Below are positions 6,271 through 14,472 of a stretch of 31,903 nucleotides of DNA, piece by piece. The position numbers and the translations under genes were made by a program. The notes under the pieces were generated by a model that was not told the origin of the DNA, did not search any database, and saw only the letters and a list, made by a program, of their open reading frames with translations. The DNA lies in NCBI GenBank assembly GCA_934754655.1, contig CAKVIC010000016.1, forward strand, positions 1 to 31,903, read 5' to 3'. How positions within the stretch are numbered: position 1 is the first letter of the stretch; every line of letters begins with the position of its first letter. This DNA is from an uncultured Candidatus Melainabacteria bacterium (lineage in GTDB: Bacteria > Cyanobacteriota > Vampirovibrionia > Gastranaerophilales > Gastranaerophilaceae).

Positions 6271-6486
6271 ATGAACAATGAATATTTACAAAAATTTGCA
6301 AAAAATTTAAAAGAATTAAGAAAACAAAATGGAATTAAGCAAGACGATTTTTTAAATATAGATGGAATTTCGCGCTCAACAATAGCGATGGTTGAAACTG
6401 CAAAAACTGATATTACTTTATCAAAAATCAAAATTATTGCAGATGTAATCGGAGTTAAGCCAAAAGATTTACTTGATTTTGAGTAG
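6271..6486 (+). CDS. Small XRE-family regulator, probably self-regulated
   Basis: A 71-residue single-domain Cro/CI-type HTH: FAKNLKELRKQNGIKQDDFL (8-27), then ISRSTIAMVETAKTDITLSKIKIIADVIGVKPKDLL as the rest of the domain. The frame is open from an ATG at 6220, but I chose 6271. The upstream in-frame stretch contains the promoter and operator-like dyad, and the HTH begins only after MNNEYLQ. No Shine-Dalgarno is present and the -10 ends 7 nt before the ATG, so the message may be leaderless. It is divergent from a 46-aa gene. Confidence 0.85.
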   Translation: MNNEYLQKFAKNLKELRKQNGIKQDDFLNIDGISRSTIAMVETAKTDITLSKIKIIADVIGVKPKDLLDFE

Positions 6487-6589
6487 CACTTTTGCCTTTG
6501 TTTATTTTAAATTCTTCGTTTACTATTTACATTTAAGCTGTTTTGTTGTAGCTTTGTATTAGGGAAATATGTATAGAAAGAGGATTAAT

Positions 6590-7882
6590 ATGAATACAAA
6601 AATTGAAAAACTTCCTGAAAATATTGTGAAAGTTGACATAGAAATTCCTGCACAAGAGGCTGTAAAATATTATAATGAAGCGGCTAAAAGATTTGCACAA
6701 TATGTCAATATTCCTGGCTTTAGAAAAGGAAAAGCTCCTAGAAATATTGTAGAGCAACACGTTGGTGAAGAAAGAATTAAACAAGAAGCATTAGAACGTG
6801 CTTTACCACAAATTTTTTCAGAAGTTATCAGAGAAAATAAATTTGATTTAGTAACTCAACCGAATGTTGAAAGTTATGATTTCAAAGTTGGTGAAGATTT
6901 AAAAATTACTGCTAAATTAGAATTGCGCCCTGAAGTTACTCTTGGCGAATACAAAAACTTGAAAGTTGATGTTGAAGAATATAAAACTCCAGAAGATGCT
7001 ATGCAAAAATCAATTGACGGACTTTTGAGCCAACACGCAACAGAAGTTGTTGTTACTGATAGAAAAACAAAAGCTGACGACGTTATTGTTTTCGATTTTG
7101 AAGGTTACGTAAATGGTGAAAAAATCGAACATGGCGATGCTAAAAATTATAGATTAGATTTGGCTAATTCAAGTTTTATTCCTGGTTTTGCAGAACAATT
7201 AGTTGACAAAACTTTAGGCGAAGAATTCGAAATCAACGTAACTTTCCCTAAAGAATATCACGAAGAAAAATTAGCAGGTCAGCCGGCTGTTTTCAAATGC
7301 AAAATCAACGAAATTAAAACAAAAGTTTTACCAGAATTAAATGATGAATTTGTTCAAAAAGTAGGACCTTTCAAAACAGTTGATGAATTAAAAGAAGATA
7401 TTCAAAAATATTTGGATAGCCAAAAAGAAGATGCAAACAGAACTCGTTCAGAAAAAGCGATTTTTGAAAAAGTTGTAGAAAATGCAAAAGTTGATATTCA
7501 ACCAACAATGATTGACAGAGAAACAGATATGTTGATTGAAGAATACAAACAAAAACTTCAAATGCAAGGATTCACTTGGGAGCAAGCTCTTCAAGCACAA
7601 AGCTATGATGAAATTAGAAATGGTTTGAGAGAAGACGCTCAAGTTAGAGTTAAAAATTCACTAATTATTGATGCAATTGCAAAAGCTGAAAACATTAATG
7701 TTGAGCAAGCTGATTTTACTTCAAAATTAGTTGAACTATCAAGAATGTATCAAATGGATACAAAAGCCCTTGTCGGACAATTATCTCAAACTCCTGGTGC
7801 AATAAATGCATTGTCACAACAAGCTTTGAACGAAAAAGTTACTCAATTCTTAGCTGATAATAATACAGTTAATTATAAGTAA
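6590..7882 (+). CDS. tig: Trigger factor (ribosome-associated chaperone/peptidyl-prolyl isomerase)
   Basis: Binds the ribosome exit tunnel and shields nascent chains. 430 residues from the chosen ATG. The N-terminal ribosome-binding domain carries the signature GFRKGKAPRNIVEQHVG (about 41-57). The FKBP-type PPIase domain follows (ADDVIVFDFEGYVNGE near 153-168, GFAEQLVDKTLGEE near 192-205). The helical C-terminal substrate-binding arms run from about 240 (LNDEFVQKVG). The frame opens seven codons earlier, but ATG 6590 has AGAGGATT at correct spacing. clpP/clpX, often next to tig, are not here: the gene ends at a strong terminator. Confidence 0.97.
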   Translation: MNTKIEKLPENIVKVDIEIPAQEAVKYYNEAAKRFAQYVNIPGFRKGKAPRNIVEQHVGEERIKQEALERALPQIFSEVIRENKFDLVTQPNVESYDFKVGEDLKITAKLELRPEVTLGEYKNLKVDVEEYKTPEDAMQKSIDGLLSQHATEVVVTDRKTKADDVIVFDFEGYVNGEKIEHGDAKNYRLDLANSSFIPGFAEQLVDKTLGEEFEINVTFPKEYHEEKLAGQPAVFKCKINEIKTKVLPELNDEFVQKVGPFKTVDELKEDIQKYLDSQKEDANRTRSEKAIFEKVVENAKVDIQPTMIDRETDMLIEEYKQKLQMQGFTWEQALQAQSYDEIRNGLREDAQVRVKNSLIIDAIAKAENINVEQADFTSKLVELSRMYQMDTKALVGQLSQTPGAINALSQQALNEKVTQFLADNNTVNYK

Positions 7883-7903
7883 TTATTCTAAATAACTAAA
7901 ACT

Positions 7904-7955
7904 AAAAAGCGTTATCTTGAAACAAAAATTTAATTAAAAGGATAACGCTTTTTTA
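7904..7955 (+). terminator. Rho-independent terminator after tig
   Basis: Stem AAAAAGCGTTATC/GATAACGCTTTTTT with an AT-rich loop, followed by TTATTTT. It is 22 nt past the tig stop. The A run on its left could also let it work for the convergent minus-strand operon ending at 7996. Confidence 0.85.
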
Positions 7956-7995
7956 TTTTAATAAACTTAAACAAAAATCAAAAATTTTTACACAT

Positions 7996-8211
7996 TTATT
8001 TTACTAAACCGCCAAATGCAAGCACATCTTCATAATCTGCACCAGCTTCAAGCATTTCTTCTGCCGTAAAATCAAAAAGCGTGATTGTATCTATAACTTC
8101 AGCTTTGTTATCCATATTTTTTATAACATTATTAAGCGCTGATTCACGCGTCATATATTGAAATTTGTTTTTTGTCCCTAATTGTAAACTACGTCTTTTC
8201 GCTTTACCCAT
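7996..8211 (-). CDS. Conserved-looking small hypothetical protein (71 aa)
   Basis: Soluble, charged 71-residue protein: basic N-terminus MGKAKRRSLQLGTKNK, then an acidic helical end with FTAEEMLEAGADYEDVLAFGG. No family recognised. The start lies two bases beyond the stop of the ROK kinase gene; its AGGAG ribosome-binding site is inside the kinase's final codons, so translation is probably coupled. It is the last gene of a nanE-nanK-like operon, but nothing in the sequence shows a role in sugar metabolism. Confidence 0.75.
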   Translation of the reverse strand: MGKAKRRSLQLGTKNKFQYMTRESALNNVIKNMDNKAEVIDTITLFDFTAEEMLEAGADYEDVLAFGGLVK

Positions 8212-8213
8212 AC

Positions 8214-9089
8214 TTATATTATCTCCTGTAAAGCCAAAAGTGCAATGCCCACCATGCCGGAATAATTTCCCGTTATCGCTTTTCTAATTTCGACACTTGA
8301 AGCCAAAATATCTGCATTAACAGCAGCTTCTAGTTTTTTAATATCAACAAAATCAGCCATTGAACCTGATAAAACAAAACAATCAGGATTAAAAATATTT
8401 GTTAAACCAACGATTCCGCTTGCAATATCTTTTTGCCAACGCTCCCAAACCTTTATCATTTCTTGATTACCTGTTTGTACACCATTAATTACGTCATAAC
8501 TTGTCAAATCTTTATTATTAAGCATTTCCTGCGCGTCAAGCGCCAAAGCTTTTCCGGAAGCATATATTTCAAAACAATCCCAACTTCCACAGGTACATTT
8601 ACGACGTTTATCCAAAAACATCTTGAAATGAACTTCGCCGGCGGAACCATCCCTTCCTTTTAATAATTTATCATTAATAATAATTCCACCGCCAACACCT
8701 GTCCCAAGCGTTAAAAGTATTGATACAGTTGTGTTTTTTGAAGCACCTAATTTGTATTCTGCCCAAGCCGCAGCATTTGCATCATTTTCTAAAAAAACTC
8801 TTTTTGAACTTAGTTTAGAAAAATCGATTTTACTATAACCTTTAGGTAAATTACCGGTAGAGCCAATTACCGCATTATTACTTAAATTCACATCGCCTGC
8901 AGTTGCAATTGCAATAACATCAACCTCTTTTTCATATTTTTTTATTATATTTTTTAAAGTATCTTGAATCTCTTCTGCCGTCTTAGGAGTTGAAGATTTT
9001 TCAACCTCTGTTAAAATCTTTCCGGATTCATCAATAATAGTATTAAAAATTTTTGTTCCGCCAATATCAATAGCTAACGCTTTTTTCAT
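8214..9089 (-). CDS. nanK: ROK-family sugar kinase, probable N-acetylmannosamine kinase
   Basis: 291-residue ROK kinase. The ATP site motif AIDIGGTK is at 6-13; the catalytic Asp103 lies in ENDANAAAWAE; GTGVGGGII is at 129-137. A zinc-type cluster CTCGSWDC (Cys165, Cys167, Cys172) with His154 in GEVHF follows, and ends in the substrate-recognition Glu174. The cluster shows it is a kinase rather than a ROK repressor; no HTH is present. The gene follows nanE with a 16-nt gap, which favours N-acetylmannosamine as substrate (making the ManNAc-6-P that NanE uses). Glucokinase remains possible, as ROK substrate cannot be told from sequence alone. Confidence 0.8.
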   Translation of the reverse strand: MKKALAIDIGGTKIFNTIIDESGKILTEVEKSSTPKTAEEIQDTLKNIIKKYEKEVDVIAIATAGDVNLSNNAVIGSTGNLPKGYSKIDFSKLSSKRVFLENDANAAAWAEYKLGASKNTTVSILLTLGTGVGGGIIINDKLLKGRDGSAGEVHFKMFLDKRRKCTCGSWDCFEIYASGKALALDAQEMLNNKDLTSYDVINGVQTGNQEMIKVWERWQKDIASGIVGLTNIFNPDCFVLSGSMADFVDIKKLEAAVNADILASSVEIRKAITGNYSGMVGIALLALQEII

Positions 9090-9105
9090 ATTTTACACAA
9101 CCCTC

Positions 9106-9786
9106 TTAATAATTAATAAATCTTTTTGTAATCAATTGCGGACGAGTTATTGCAGAGCCGATTACAACGCAATGCGCACCCAATTCAAACCCTTTTTTCA
9201 CATCTTCCGGACTCCAAATACGTCCTTCTAATATCACAGGGATTGAAACATTTTTAACCAAACCTTCTAAAAGTTCAAAATCCGGCATCTCCGTCGCTTC
9301 GCCTGATTCTTCTGTATATCCGGCTAATGTTGTAGAAACAATATCAACGCCAAGCTTTTCGCAATTGATTCCTTCTTCTAATGTAGAAATATCAGCCATA
9401 GCAAGCTTTTTTGCTGAATGAATTTTATCAATAATATCTTTCAAAGAACAACCTTCACCCCTTAGACGAGAAGTTCCATCAAAAGCAATTATATCCGCAT
9501 TTGCATCAATCAATTCCTGAACCTCTTTAAGAGTTGGTGTTATATATACCACTCTTCGCCAATTTGACGGAAGCTCTTGAGGCTTTGTTAACCCAATAAC
9601 CGGAATCTTAAAAAGCGATTTTGCGTTTTTAACATCTCTTGCTCCGGCAACTCTTAACGCTCCAGCGCCACCATTTACAACAGATTTCATCATTGCTATC
9701 ATACAATTTTCATCATAAAACGGCTCATTTGGCATAGCTTGAGATGATACAACAATTTTTTTATGTAAGTCCTTGATAATATCCAT
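9106..9786 (-). CDS. nanE: N-acetylmannosamine-6-phosphate 2-epimerase
   Basis: TIM-barrel enzyme converting ManNAc-6-P to GlcNAc-6-P, the step that feeds sialic acid or ManNAc carbon into amino-sugar metabolism. 226 residues, normal length. Features: KKIVVSSQAMPNEPFYD (9-25), GAGALRVAG (40-48), IPVIGLTK (61-68), IIAFDGTSRLR, ADISTLEEG, TTLAGYTEES, IPVILEGRIWSPEDV, and the final phosphate-binding GAHCVVIGSAITRP. First gene of a three-gene operon with the ROK kinase. The sialate lyase NanA and transporters are not in the window. It appears to have a leaderless start from TGT-TAAAAT. Confidence 0.93.
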   Translation of the reverse strand: MDIIKDLHKKIVVSSQAMPNEPFYDENCMIAMMKSVVNGGAGALRVAGARDVKNAKSLFKIPVIGLTKPQELPSNWRRVVYITPTLKEVQELIDANADIIAFDGTSRLRGEGCSLKDIIDKIHSAKKLAMADISTLEEGINCEKLGVDIVSTTLAGYTEESGEATEMPDFELLEGLVKNVSIPVILEGRIWSPEDVKKGFELGAHCVVIGSAITRPQLITKRFINY

Positions 9787-9792
9787 ACATGA

Positions 9793-9801
9793 ATTTTAAC
9801 A
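9793..9801 (-). promoter_or_regulatory. Extended -10 element ahead of nanE (leaderless start)
   Basis: Minus strand TGT-TAAAAT whose last base is 7 nt before the A of the nanE ATG; no Shine-Dalgarno in between. Same geometry as the elements at 2103 and 16354. Confidence 0.55.
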
Positions 9802-9837
9802 CAAAGAGATTTTTTGCAACCAAAGTTTGAGGAAAAA

Positions 9838-10617
9838 TTAATTTTCTATAAACAAATTCATAAATTCAATATCATCGTAGTCAACATAAGCAGTTTGCAT
9901 TAAATTATGTCCGGTTTTTATTGTAACTTCATTTACTTGGTTTTTCTTGATAAGTCCCGATGGAATCTTTATTTTTTGCCCATCACCATTAATTTGAATT
10001 TCTGAAATTTTATTACCGTTAAAAAAAACTTCCGGTGGCGAAGCATAAGCATTCATTATACGATTTTGTCCGATTGAGTGCGCCATTTGAGTATCTATAC
10101 CTATGATTGAACCTATTACTAAAAATAACGGTTTATTAGTTTTTATATTTTTTAGTATAAATCTTTTTGTATAAAAAGGACCGATTGTCTGCATTCTAAA
10201 ATCTCCGGCATTAGCGGACAAATCAGAAAAATTTCCATCACCTAAATGATACATACTTGAATCAAGCACCATTTCATCAGCATTTGATTTTTCAATCCCT
10301 ATTACCAAAGGTTTTGACAAAGTCATGTCATTTACTGTCATAGAAAAAGGCTTGTAATTCTTTTTTTGCACAGACATAATACTTGTACCATCTACATAAG
10401 TGTCAAGTTCAAAATATCCGTCAGAATCAGTTTTGGTGGAATATTTTTGCTTTGGTAACATGATTTTTGCGCCATCAACTCCATCACCCGTCGCTTTATC
10501 AATAATACGATTTGAATAACCGCTACCTTGCTCGCTTACTTTGCCTTGAATAGGACTGGCAAAAACAGACATAGATATGAAATTTAATATTAAAATTATT
10601 GATAAAACTTTTTTCAT
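9838..10617 (-). CDS. Secreted protein with a carboxypeptidase-regulatory-like domain
   Basis: 259 residues. A clear Sec signal peptide (MKKVLSIILILNFISMSVFA, cleavage near Ala20) is followed by a beta-rich domain at about 22-100: NRIIDKATGDGVDGAKIMLP, TDSDGYFELDT, VQKKNYKPFSM. This is the pattern of carboxypeptidase regulatory-like or SpaA/Cna-B-type folds. The remainder (110-259) looks like a beta-sandwich that may bind a ligand; I do not recognise it. Predicted location is periplasm or surface. A TATAAT sits about 18 nt before the ATG and there is no good ribosome-binding site. It appears monocistronic. Confidence 0.75.
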   Translation of the reverse strand: MKKVLSIILILNFISMSVFASPIQGKVSEQGSGYSNRIIDKATGDGVDGAKIMLPKQKYSTKTDSDGYFELDTYVDGTSIMSVQKKNYKPFSMTVNDMTLSKPLVIGIEKSNADEMVLDSSMYHLGDGNFSDLSANAGDFRMQTIGPFYTKRFILKNIKTNKPLFLVIGSIIGIDTQMAHSIGQNRIMNAYASPPEVFFNGNKISEIQINGDGQKIKIPSGLIKKNQVNEVTIKTGHNLMQTAYVDYDDIEFMNLFIEN

Positions 10618-10786
10618 AAATTAATTATTCACTATATTATAAGAGATAAAATTAGCTACTACATATAATATAAGGTTATTTAAAAAAAAGTAAAAATAAT
10701 AATTGAAATTTTATTTTGTTTTTGGTTTAATCTTATTTGTAAACAATTTAAGCTAATAATTTAGATTGTTTTTGACAAATAAATAA

Positions 10787-10870
10787 GCCGATGTGATGGA
10801 ATTGGTAGACGTGTCAGACTCAAAATCTGGTGTAGGCAACTACGTGTCGGTTCGACCCCGACCATCGGCA
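10787..10870 (+). tRNA. tRNA-Leu (anticodon CAA)
   Basis: 84-nt class II tRNA: acceptor GCCGATG/CATCGGC with discriminator A, and anticodon stem TCAGA/TCTGG with loop CTCAAAA giving CAA (codon UUG). It has the long variable arm of leucine tRNAs (TGTAGGCAACTACG) and a T arm GTCGG-TTCGACC-CCGAC. CCA is not encoded. A terminator follows within about 12 nt. The 10618-10786 region before it is AT-rich; I see no unambiguous promoter there. Confidence 0.96.
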
Positions 10871-10881
10871 ATTTAAATAAA

Positions 10882-10913
10882 AAACGCAATCTTTTTAAAG
10901 ATTGTGTTTTTTT
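10882..10913 (+). terminator. Rho-independent terminator of tRNA-Leu
   Basis: Stem AAACGCAATCTTT/AAAGATTGTGTTT followed by a run of T, 12 nt after the tRNA. Confidence 0.85.
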
Positions 10914-10958
10914 ATGCGTATGAAAATATTTTTCAATAATATTTTAGACCCTAGAAAT

Positions 10959-11936
10959 TTATTCCTCGACCTGCCAATGACCATTTTTATCTGCGCCAAT
11001 ACGTTTTATTAATCCGGCTTCTTGAAGTTTTTTCATATTTAAAATTATACTTTTTCTTGTAATTCCAATAATTTTAGAAAGTTCTTCTTGTGTAACGTAT
11101 GGATTGTCTTTAATTGCATCAATAATTTTTTGTTGATTTACAGTAACTTTTACAGTCACCTTTTGAGTAACCTTTTTTTCTGTTGAGATAATTTCTTCTA
11201 TTGTATTCAAAATTAAAACAAGCATAAATTCAATAAATTTTGTACTATTTGCATCGCTGTCACTTGCCCCAAGAACATTATAATATTCTTTCTGATTTTC
11301 TTTAATTAAAGTTTCAACTGGAAGCCAAGCAAAAATTTCTTTCCATTCTTTTAAAATTGCAGTTTGCCACAAACGTCCCATTCTGCCGTTGCCGTCCTGA
11401 AAAGGGTGGATAAACTCAAATTCGTAGTGAAAAACACAGCTTTTTATAAGAGGATGAACATCACTTTCTTTTAACCATTTGAATAAATCAAACATAAGCT
11501 CTGGAACTCTATCAGCAGGTGGTGCAAGGTGAACAACTTTTTCTCCGTCAAATATTCCAACTCCGCCTGTTCTGTATTTACCGTTTCTATCAACTAAATC
11601 CTGCATCATAAGCTTGTGAGCTTTTAGTAAATCTTTTTCGTCGTATGGATTAAGGGATAAAAGCAAATCATAAGCCTGAATAGAATTTTTTACCTCTTTA
11701 ATTTCATTAGGGTTTCCAAGTACGTGTTTGCCGTCAATTATTGCCGTAATTTGTTGTAAGCTTAAACTATTGTTTTCAATAGCAAGCGAAGAATGAATAG
11801 TTTTTATACGGTTTTCTTTTCGCAACTTTATATGATAGGGGGTATTTTGAAGATAATTAATTTCTCCAATTTTTTCCGAAATATTAGAGATAAGTTCAAT
11901 TATTTTTGATGTAATTTCAAATGGCGGTTTATACAT
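10959..11936 (-). CDS. Fic-domain protein with N-terminal inhibitory helix and C-terminal winged helix
   Basis: Fic enzymes transfer AMP (or related groups) to protein hydroxyls. 325 residues from the chosen ATG. The catalytic motif HPFQDGNGRMGR is at 177-188, with the usual His, Asp and Arg present. An inhibitory-helix motif S-LAI-EN at 50-55 lies N-terminal to the Fic core, making it a class II, self-inhibited type. The tail (about 255-325) is a helix-turn-helix: VTQEELSKIIGITRKSIILNMKKLQ, then a wing. That layout is common in Fic proteins that may control their own expression. The frame opens 22 codons earlier, but that stretch contains the promoter (TGC-TATAAT), so MYKPPF is preferred. 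No antitoxin-like gene is adjacent. Confidence 0.92.
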   Translation of the reverse strand: MYKPPFEITSKIIELISNISEKIGEINYLQNTPYHIKLRKENRIKTIHSSLAIENNSLSLQQITAIIDGKHVLGNPNEIKEVKNSIQAYDLLLSLNPYDEKDLLKAHKLMMQDLVDRNGKYRTGGVGIFDGEKVVHLAPPADRVPELMFDLFKWLKESDVHPLIKSCVFHYEFEFIHPFQDGNGRMGRLWQTAILKEWKEIFAWLPVETLIKENQKEYYNVLGASDSDANSTKFIEFMLVLILNTIEEIISTEKKVTQKVTVKVTVNQQKIIDAIKDNPYVTQEELSKIIGITRKSIILNMKKLQEAGLIKRIGADKNGHWQVEE

Positions 11937-11970
11937 TTTAATTTCTCTAGCTATAAAATATCTATATGAT

Positions 11971-11979
11971 ATTATAGCA
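11971..11979 (-). promoter_or_regulatory. Extended -10 promoter element of the Fic gene
   Basis: Minus strand TGC-TATAAT, a perfect extended -10, giving a leader of about 28 nt to the ATG at 11936 with AGAGA before it. Confidence 0.6.
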
Positions 11980-12002
11980 GAAATATAAGTTAATATTCTC
12001 AA

Positions 12003-12264
12003 TATTTACTACTATCTTAGTAAACAGCCCAGTATAAGTTTTGCGTAGCTCTATAACAATTACGATTCTTGTATTCGTTAAAACGCAATATCCACTCCTT
12101 TTACTTCATAAGCGTATCATGAACATGTAAGAAATAGTGTTTCTTTTGGTTACACTTACAATCAATATATTGCTTCTTCAAAATTTTATTTTCAAGCAAA
12201 ACAACGCGAGGAAGTTTATTTGTGTTAAACTTAATAATAATCAGTAAAATTGAAAGGAAATAAA
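12003..12264. other. Divergent intergenic region with stop-interrupted open frame on the minus strand
   Basis: 262 bp between the Fic gene and ychF. On the minus strand one reading frame is open from 12268 down to a stop at 12101, and directly continues open to a stop at 12017. The second part has AAAGGAG six nt before a TTG (12088), giving a 23-residue frame. Neither part matches anything I recognise. It could be decayed gene sequence, a short peptide gene, or chance. No tRNA, riboswitch or repeat-family sequence is visible here. Confidence 0.3.
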
Positions 12265-13362
12265 ATGCTTAGAGCTGGGATTGTAGGACTTCCAAATGTT
12301 GGAAAATCAACTTTATTTAACGCTTTAACTGCTACCAAAAACGCACAGAGCGCTAATTATCCATTTTGCACAATAGAACCAAATGTCGGTATTGTTACCG
12401 TTCCGGATGAAAGATTAAAAATTCTTGCTGATTTATGCAAATCAAAGGAAATTATACCAACTGTTATTGAGTTTGTTGATATCGCAGGACTTGTAAAAGG
12501 CGCAAGTCAGGGTGAGGGTTTAGGTAACCAATTTTTACACAATATTAGAGAAGTTGATGCAATAATCCAAGTTGTGCGTTGTTTTGATGATGAAAACACA
12601 ATTCACGTATCTGGCAAGGTAGATCCGATTAGTGATATTGAAACCATAAACACAGAACTTGCGCTTGCCGATTTAGCGTCTGTAGAAAAAAGAATTCAAA
12701 GAATTTCTAAACAAGCAAAAGGCGGAGATAAAGAAGCTGTTTTAGAAAATAACGCTTTGACAAAATTAACAGAACTTTTGGGTGCAGGACATTTTATTAA
12801 TCTTAAAGAACATTTTAACGAAGATGAAATTGCTGTTATTAAACAATTGAATCTAATGTCTGTAAAACCAGTAATTTATTGCGCAAATGTTTCAGAATTT
12901 GATTTAAAAGATGGTAATAATTATACAAAACTTGTTGAAGAATACGCGTCAAAAAGTGGCGCACAAACCGTTATTATTTGTGCAAGAATCGAAGAAGAAC
13001 TTGTTGAACTTGGCGAAGAAGGTGCTAAAGAATATCTTGAAGAATTAGGTGTTGAAAATAGCGGTATTGATAAAATGATTAAATCAGTTTACAAATTATT
13101 AAACTTGATTACTTTTATCACAGCAGGAGAAAAGGAAACCCGCGCTTGGACATGCATTGCCGGCACAAAAGCACCTCAAGCTGCCGGTGTAATTCACACA
13201 GATTTTGAAAAAGGATTTATAAGAGCGGAAGTAACTTCTTACAAAGATTTTGTAGAATGCGCTTCTTATACTGCTTGCAAAGAAAAAGGTGTAACTCGTT
13301 TAGAAGGTAAAGATTATGTCATTCAAGACGGAGATATTGTACACTTCAGATTTGCGGTATAA
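12265..13362 (+). CDS. ychF: Redox/translation-associated GTPase-family ATPase YchF
   Basis: Obg-related P-loop protein that binds ribosomes and, unlike its relatives, prefers ATP. 365 residues. G1 loop GLPNVGKST (8-16), G3 region DIAGLVKGASQGEGLGNQFL (residues about 74-93), and the nucleotide-specificity position reads NVSE rather than NKxD, as expected for the ATP-preferring YchF group. The C-terminal TGS-like domain includes FITAGEKETRAWTC, and the end is KDYVIQDGDIVHFRF. The frame opens five codons earlier, but ATG 12265 has GAAAGGAAA in front of it. The HgdC-like gene follows 30 nt later and may share the transcript. Confidence 0.95.
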   Translation: MLRAGIVGLPNVGKSTLFNALTATKNAQSANYPFCTIEPNVGIVTVPDERLKILADLCKSKEIIPTVIEFVDIAGLVKGASQGEGLGNQFLHNIREVDAIIQVVRCFDDENTIHVSGKVDPISDIETINTELALADLASVEKRIQRISKQAKGGDKEAVLENNALTKLTELLGAGHFINLKEHFNEDEIAVIKQLNLMSVKPVIYCANVSEFDLKDGNNYTKLVEEYASKSGAQTVIICARIEEELVELGEEGAKEYLEELGVENSGIDKMIKSVYKLLNLITFITAGEKETRAWTCIAGTKAPQAAGVIHTDFEKGFIRAEVTSYKDFVECASYTACKEKGVTRLEGKDYVIQDGDIVHFRFAV

Positions 13363-13392
13363 TATTTATAAACAATTAAAAGGGAATTAAAA

Positions 13393-14397
13393 ATGAGTTT
13401 AAATGTATATTTAGGAATAGATGTAGGTTCAGTAACAACAAAACTTGCTTTGGTAAATGAGAAAGGTAAGTATGTTGATTCATATATGTTGAAAACAGCC
13501 GGTAAACCGGTTGATGCGGTTCAAAACGGCATGAAACAAATCTTGAGTCAAGCGTTACAAGAATATTCCGTACAAGGAGTCGGAACAACAGGTTCAGGTA
13601 GAAACTTAGCTGGTGCATTAGTTGGCGCAGATGTTGTTAAAAATGAAATCACAGCACACGCGGTTGCAGCGAGCACCAATATTCCAAATGTACAAACTAT
13701 TTTAGAAATCGGCGGACAAGATAGCAAAATTATTATTTTGCGCGATGGAATTGTTACAGATTTTGCAATGAACACGGTTTGCGCAGCCGGAACAGGTAGT
13801 TTTCTTGACCACCAAGCGCAAAGATTAAACGTACCGATAGAAGAATTTGGCGCAACAGCTTTAAAATCAGAAAATCCGGCACGTATTGCAGGTCGTTGCG
13901 GTGTTTTTGCAGAATCTGATTTAATCCACAAGCAACAATTGGGCTATCCCGTTGAAGATTTACTTTACGGACTTTGTCAAGCACTTGTTAGAAACTATTT
14001 AAGCAATTTAGCACTAGGCAAAGAATTGTTACCAACAATTTCATTCCAAGGCGGTGTTGCAACTAATTCAGGCATGGTAAAAGCTTTTGAGGAAGCGCTT
14101 AATACAAAAATTATTGTACCGGAAAATCACCAAACAATGGGCGCAATTGGCGCGGCATTACTTGCAATGGAAAATCACCAATACACTGAAAAACCAACAA
14201 CCTTCAAAGGTTGGGAAGTCGGTAATATGAATTTCCAATCAGTAACTTGTCAATGTAGCGGATGTTCAAACAATTGTGAAGTAATAACAATTTTAGAAGG
14301 GGCAGAACCTGTTGGACATGTCGAAAAAATCGGTGATATAAAAGGCAATATTATCGCACGTTGGGGCGGAACTTGTGGCAAATGGGATATTGCATAA
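13393..14397 (+). CDS. 2-hydroxyacyl-CoA dehydratase activator (HgdC/BadF-BadG family ATPase)
   Basis: ATP-driven electron donor that activates 2-hydroxyacyl-CoA dehydratases by one-electron reduction; oxygen-sensitive, usually cytoplasmic. 334 residues with the ASKHA fold: LGIDVGSVTTKLAL (6-19), IGGQDSKIIIL near 102-112, the cluster-binding NTVCAAGTGSFLDHQAQRL (Cys near 127), and GRCGVFAESDLIH (second Cys near 163), where the 4Fe-4S cluster bridges the dimer. After the normal ATPase end (about 260) there is an extra Cys-rich tail with CQCSGCSNNCEV and GGTCGKW, as in longer activase proteins. No dehydratase subunits are adjacent, so its partner is elsewhere. It probably follows ychF in one transcript; a GGGA ribosome-binding site is present. 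Confidence 0.9.
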   Translation: MSLNVYLGIDVGSVTTKLALVNEKGKYVDSYMLKTAGKPVDAVQNGMKQILSQALQEYSVQGVGTTGSGRNLAGALVGADVVKNEITAHAVAASTNIPNVQTILEIGGQDSKIIILRDGIVTDFAMNTVCAAGTGSFLDHQAQRLNVPIEEFGATALKSENPARIAGRCGVFAESDLIHKQQLGYPVEDLLYGLCQALVRNYLSNLALGKELLPTISFQGGVATNSGMVKAFEEALNTKIIVPENHQTMGAIGAALLAMENHQYTEKPTTFKGWEVGNMNFQSVTCQCSGCSNNCEVITILEGAEPVGHVEKIGDIKGNIIARWGGTCGKWDIA

Positions 14398-14430
14398 GCT
14401 TTTTTAGAATCAATATTTAAAAAATAAATT

Positions 14431-14456
14431 TGCAGAAAAAATAATAATTTTTCTGC
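14431..14456. terminator. Bidirectional terminator between HgdC-like gene and endonuclease IV-like gene
   Basis: Inverted repeat TGCAGAAAAA/TTTTTCTGCA with T-rich flanks on both strands, placed between two convergent genes (stops at 14397 and 14473). Confidence 0.7.
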
Positions 14457-14472
14457 ATTCTTTTAAGTTGAT

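Noticed and set aside
13548..13984. Minus-strand frames of 127 and 76 codons inside the HgdC-like gene
   Set aside because: Antisense shadows of a well-supported gene, without ribosome-binding sites.
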